Assembly (NCBI GenBank): GCA_003211275.1
Contig: QCTE01000017.1
Location: 1-34,084, forward strand
Source of the DNA: Synechococcus sp. AG-673-A03
Lineage (GTDB): Bacteria > Cyanobacteriota > Cyanobacteriia > PCC-6307 > Cyanobiaceae
Reading direction: 5' to 3'
Length of the DNA: 34,084 nucleotides
Shown: positions 31,471-34,084 of the stretch, one piece after another
Layout: each line of letters opens with the position of its first letter
Numbering within the stretch: position 1 is the stretch's first letter
Notes under the pieces: model-generated
The model's input: only the letters and a program-made list of their open reading frames with translations
Told to the model about the DNA's origin: nothing
The model's database searches: none
Made by a program: the position numbers and the translations under genes

Positions 31471-32291
31471 CAGCGCTCACACACGTGGCTGGCGTCTTCC
31501 GCACGCTCGGCATATTCGAACCCGTGGCTCAGACGCCAGGCGAACACCTCGGGTAATCCCGCCTCAACGATGGCTCGACAGGTTTTGGAGACGTCGTACT
31601 CCACTTCACGGACACTCACCGCACCGCTGTCGTCGTCATGGACCACATACGTTGCTTTGGTCGAACCATGCCTGGGCTCTCCGACTGAGCCGGCATTGAC
31701 AATGCGGCGCATCGGCAGTGTCATCTCCTGTTCGCTGTCGGAGTGATTGCCGTTCGTCTGTACCGACACCCGAATGGATCCTTCACTGAGCTCTCGCACA
31801 TAGGGCTGATGGGTGTGACCGCAAAACAATGTCTCCGCTCCAGCGGTTTCCACCCGTTCCAGTGCTGCGAAGGCACTCATGTCTGGCAGCAGGTATTCGT
31901 GCTGACTGTTGGGACTGCCATGCACAAACAGCAAGCGGTCTCTGCGCAGGGTCATGGGCAGGCTTGCCAGAAAAACCTTGTTGTCTTCCGTGATGCGCTC
32001 AGCAGCCCAGTGGTGAGCGCGGTGACCACGGCGCTCGGCCAGCTGGGAGGGATAACTGCATTCGCAGGCGTTGAGTCCGTCGATGATGTCTTCATCCCAG
32101 CAGCCCTGGCAGGTGGGAATGGAGCGTTCACGAACGAGTTCAATCACTTCATTGGGTTGGGGGCCGTAGCCCACCAGATCGCCCAAACAGGTAATTGTGT
32201 CGATGCCTTGTTGGTCGATATCGGCCAGTACGGCTTCGCAGGCTGCGAGGTTGGCGTGCAGGCAGGAGATCACTGCGTGGCTCATGGTCAT
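31470..32291 (-). CDS. Metallophosphoesterase with Cys at two metal-ligand positions
   Basis: This 273-residue member of the calcineurin-like phosphoesterase family has these motifs: VISCLHANL (normally SDIHGN) with His12 kept but Asp replaced by Cys10; CLGDLVGYGP with Asp38; QGCWDEDI (normally GNHD) with Asn replaced by Cys64; FVHGSPNS; and FCGHTHQPY, then VNAGSVGEPR. The usual ligands outside the two Cys positions are intact, so a two-metal site with two thiolates is plausible and would favour zinc. The Cys variant may be typical of a subfamily. It overlaps the CobW-like gene by 4 bases (ATGA) and the degenerate paralogue by 1, in a unit with a Zur box in front. Confidence 0.82.
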   Translation of the reverse strand: MTMSHAVISCLHANLAACEAVLADIDQQGIDTITCLGDLVGYGPQPNEVIELVRERSIPTCQGCWDEDIIDGLNACECSYPSQLAERRGHRAHHWAAERITEDNKVFLASLPMTLRRDRLLFVHGSPNSQHEYLLPDMSAFAALERVETAGAETLFCGHTHQPYVRELSEGSIRVSVQTNGNHSDSEQEMTLPMRRIVNAGSVGEPRHGSTKATYVVHDDDSGAVSVREVEYDVSKTCRAIVEAGLPEVFAWRLSHGFEYAERAEDASHVCER

Positions 32292-33070
32292 CCGTTGGAT
32301 TGAAGGGCGTGTTGTCTGTCTCTGAGTGGGGCCTGATGCAGTTCCAGCACGTCGTCTGTGAGCAGGCAGTCGTCGATCGTTGACTCAATGCCGGCGGGGT
32401 CAAGGGCTCGGCCCTGCACCACCAGGTGTGATGTGCGATTCGGCCTGCCTGCCGGCGGCTCTACCGCTTCCAAGGGAAGAAACTGAGAGCTCTGCTGGCT
32501 CACCATCCAGTTGCACAGGAATGAACGACCATCCGGCATGTTCATTAGTGCTTTGGCCCGATACACATCGCCATAGGCGCCATTCACCAGCTCAAACCAG
32601 AAGCTGCTGAGGCTGTTGGGATCCCAGACACAACCTTGAAGATTGCGATGCCAGGATTCAAGACGCTTGAAGTCCAGGACGTCTTCGTGCGGGAGTTCTG
32701 GATCCAGGCCGAAATGCAGTGAGCGATCCGGCCGCAGATTGAAGACCTCCAGCTGCCGCAGCACCTGCGGATCGATGCCGTCCGGGCCACTGCTGGTTGG
32801 TGGCTGAAACTGCTGAACCTCGATCAGTAGCAGTCGGGGCGCTGTTGGCCGCGGAGCACCCGCTGTTGTTCGAAGATCCAGAAGCTCAGGGATCTGGTCC
32901 TGGAGCCAGGTGCTGTCGATGCCTGCGTTATGGCCCTGTTGGAGGCCGTCTTGTTCGGACCCGCTCAAGCGGATATAGGCACAGGTGCCTTGGTGCTTCA
33001 GAAAGGAGTCGCGGATCCAAGTGGTTTTCCCGCAGCCGGGAGGACCCGTGATCAGCCAGGTGTTCTGCAT
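32288..33070 (-). CDS. CobW/COG0523-like P-loop GTPase (zinc-locus type)
   Basis: The P-loop GPPGCGKTT is at residues 9-17, and the strand RLLLIEVQQF stands where CobW proteins have the ELSG/IEttG segment. The C-terminal part (FLCNWMVSQQ, then TSHLVVQGRALDPAGIESTIDDCLL) has the CobW_C layout. The hallmark CXCC metal motif expected between the P-loop and the second strand is absent, so zinc binding by that site is not supported. COG0523 GTPases under Zur act as metallochaperones or zinc-allocating proteins during deficiency. It is first in a three-gene minus-strand operon with two phosphoesterase-like genes. Confidence 0.72.
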   Translation of the reverse strand: MQNTWLITGPPGCGKTTWIRDSFLKHQGTCAYIRLSGSEQDGLQQGHNAGIDSTWLQDQIPELLDLRTTAGAPRPTAPRLLLIEVQQFQPPTSSGPDGIDPQVLRQLEVFNLRPDRSLHFGLDPELPHEDVLDFKRLESWHRNLQGCVWDPNSLSSFWFELVNGAYGDVYRAKALMNMPDGRSFLCNWMVSQQSSQFLPLEAVEPPAGRPNRTSHLVVQGRALDPAGIESTIDDCLLTDDVLELHQAPLRDRQHALQSNG

Positions 33071-33111
33071 GGCCAGAAAGCGTCAGACCCGGGTATCCGC
33101 GGGCCTGGGAA

Positions 33112-33126
33112 TGGGAATCATTCTCA
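33112..33126. promoter_or_regulatory. Zur box upstream of the CobW-like operon
   Basis: TGGGAATCATTCTCA on the plus strand is TGAGAATGATTCCCA on the minus strand, 13 of 15 matches to the znuA box. It lies 41 bases upstream of the CobW-like start and 2 bases before a short plus-strand ATG. Confidence 0.8.
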
Positions 33127-33128
33127 CT

Positions 33129-33305
33129 ATGCCTGAACAAATGACACTTGTCGGTGAATCAAGCGTAGAACTGGCTCGTGCCTCGTTTCCAGGCAGTGAC
33201 ATGGTCGTTTCAGTCGCCGTGCCCTGTCCGTTTGTTGCTTGGCACGTGCTGGGAGGTGGGATTCATTGCTTGTTGAGATTGCCGCTGATCCAGCCCCAGT
33301 GGTGA
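33129..33305 (+). CDS. Possible 58-residue ORF adjacent to Zur box
   Basis: An ATG 2 bases after the Zur box opens a frame beginning MPEQMTLVGESSVELARASF and ending LPLIQPQW. It has no ribosome-binding site and no recognised family. A leaderless transcript is conceivable since znuC also starts close to its box. Composition is only weakly protein-like, so this could be chance. Confidence 0.2.
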   Translation: MPEQMTLVGESSVELARASFPGSDMVVSVAVPCPFVAWHVLGGGIHCLLRLPLIQPQW

Positions 33306-33483
33306 TCTGCGTGGTTGTGCGGCAAGCTGGTTGACTCAGATGGAGTGCGGCGGATCGTTCGACGCAAGTAGCTCACCATCAGGAGCCCATGATTCAGATC
33401 TCTCGGTGTATCGAAAATAACGATTGATCGGCCTCTAGGCTCAGATTGGTTGGCGATTTAAGTTCTCAAAAAATTTTTTGCAA

Positions 33484-33792
33484 ATGCCTTTGTTGCTCCC
33501 GTTTGCCTTGCTGCCTCTTCTGTTTGGCCATGGAGGAGGTGGAGGTGGTGCTGATTATTCCAAACATGCTTACTCTGTGTGGGCAGAAGAGCATGCTGAG
33601 CATCGTTGTGATGCTTACAAGCAGGGCATGAATTGGGATGAAGCATACGCGTATGCCACCGAGTCTTCAGGTCAAAGTTGGAGAGCTGTCTTTGTCTCCT
33701 ACCCTGAAAAAATGAAAGCATTCAATGCTGCTATTAAGCGCGATTGCAAGACCCTTCATATTGAAACGTGGAATCAAAAAGTAAATAATTGA
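33484..33792 (+). CDS. Small secreted Gly-rich hypothetical protein
   Basis: The product (102 residues) has a short signal peptide (MPLLLPFALLPLLFG), then HGGGGGG and a mature domain of helices with two Cys (one in the HRCDAYKQG segment and one in KRDCKTLH). It ends in ETWNQKVNN. No family is recognised. A TTG 6 bases upstream is an alternative start. It is AT-richer than most genes here. Confidence 0.55.
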   Translation: MPLLLPFALLPLLFGHGGGGGGADYSKHAYSVWAEEHAEHRCDAYKQGMNWDEAYAYATESSGQSWRAVFVSYPEKMKAFNAAIKRDCKTLHIETWNQKVNN

Positions 33793-34084
33793 TCTGTTGT
33801 TGATTGATCTACGCAGTTGCTTGCTGTTGATTGAGATCAAATCGCCAGACGTCTAAGTCTTCAGCTTGCTGATTGCGTGTTCATCCCTCTTTCCTTCCTG
33901 TCGCCTGACCGCGTTGGCGTTTGTTGCCTTGGTGCTGTTGGCGGCTGCTCGATGACAATCCCTCAGAAATGGCCTTCCGTCTGAATGATCAGCTGGGCTG
34001 ATCAATGGGATCAAGACTCCTGTCCCAGTTTTGGCGACACGAACGGTTCACATTGCGCAAAACAGCTTTACATTGCTGAGGTCG
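33793..34084. other. Non-coding end of window
   Basis: No gene is seen. It contains the dyad TGATCAG/CTGATCA (33986-34004, 5-base loop), a possible terminator or regulatory hairpin. A gene may begin beyond the right edge. Confidence 0.5.

Noticed and set aside
1-34084. CRISPR arrays, insertion sequences, integrase or att sites, rRNA or tRNA genes
   Set aside because: No spaced repeats, transposase motifs or RNA gene signatures were found by eye on either strand.

Overview
The window looks like a piece of a marine picocyanobacterial chromosome (Synechococcus/Cyanobium type). The evidence is a moderately GC-rich sequence packed with short, often overlapping genes, a CAAD-domain thylakoid-type protein, a ferritin of the marine Synechococcus type, a DUF3721 protein, a cyanobacterial CusA-type pump and many picocyanobacterium-like small hypotheticals. 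No tRNA, rRNA, CRISPR array, insertion sequence or phage module was seen.

The dominant theme is zinc. I read six good 15-bp Zur-type boxes (around TGAGAATNATTCTCA) and two weaker ones, upstream of: znuCB, znuA, a CRP-like regulator (two weak sites), a tiny Cys/Lys-rich peptide, a ZIP-type transporter, a truncated adaptor plus RND metal pump, and an operon of a CobW-like GTPase with two unusual metallophosphoesterases. The zur gene itself is not in the window.

Layout: 1-5.7 kb is a zinc uptake block (a 5'-truncated TIGR03943-family gene, a predicted propeller protein, znuC, znuB, znuA, and an outer-membrane-barrel protein with an 81-residue Asp/His tract), closed by two hairpins. 5.7-6.6 kb is gene-poor. 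6.6-9.0 kb holds two CRP-like regulators around a ferritin and the Zur-box-linked 30-residue Cys peptide. 9.1-12.1 kb holds an amidase-like secreted protein, small hypotheticals, rsmE and an OsmC protein. 12.5-14.6 kb is an AT-richer operon of a phospholipase-D-like protein and a two-gene chromate-transporter-type permease, probably acquired. 14.7-17.1 kb contains small hypotheticals, a ZIP transporter broken by a missing T in a T-run, and a CAAD protein. 17.2-19.8 kb (minus strand) holds an alpha/beta hydrolase, a class A acid phosphatase, a small membrane protein and a DUF3721 protein. 19.9-23.5 kb is the Zur-box-linked mini-adaptor/RND pump.

23.6-26.2 kb holds an MFS transporter and a saccharopine-dehydrogenase-like reductase, followed by an unannotated relic of a formylglycine-generating enzyme (in-frame stop). 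26.4-29.4 kb is a tight methyltransferase / FAD-oxidoreductase / type III polyketide synthase operon. 29.4-30.6 kb (minus) has an ABM-domain membrane protein and a nucleoside deaminase. 30.75-33.1 kb (minus) is the CobW-like/metallophosphoesterase operon, where the second enzyme has Cys in two usual metal-ligand positions. The end carries a small secreted protein. Together the zinc genes would cover outer-membrane capture, periplasmic binding, inner-membrane import, possible export, and cytosolic allocation or sparing.
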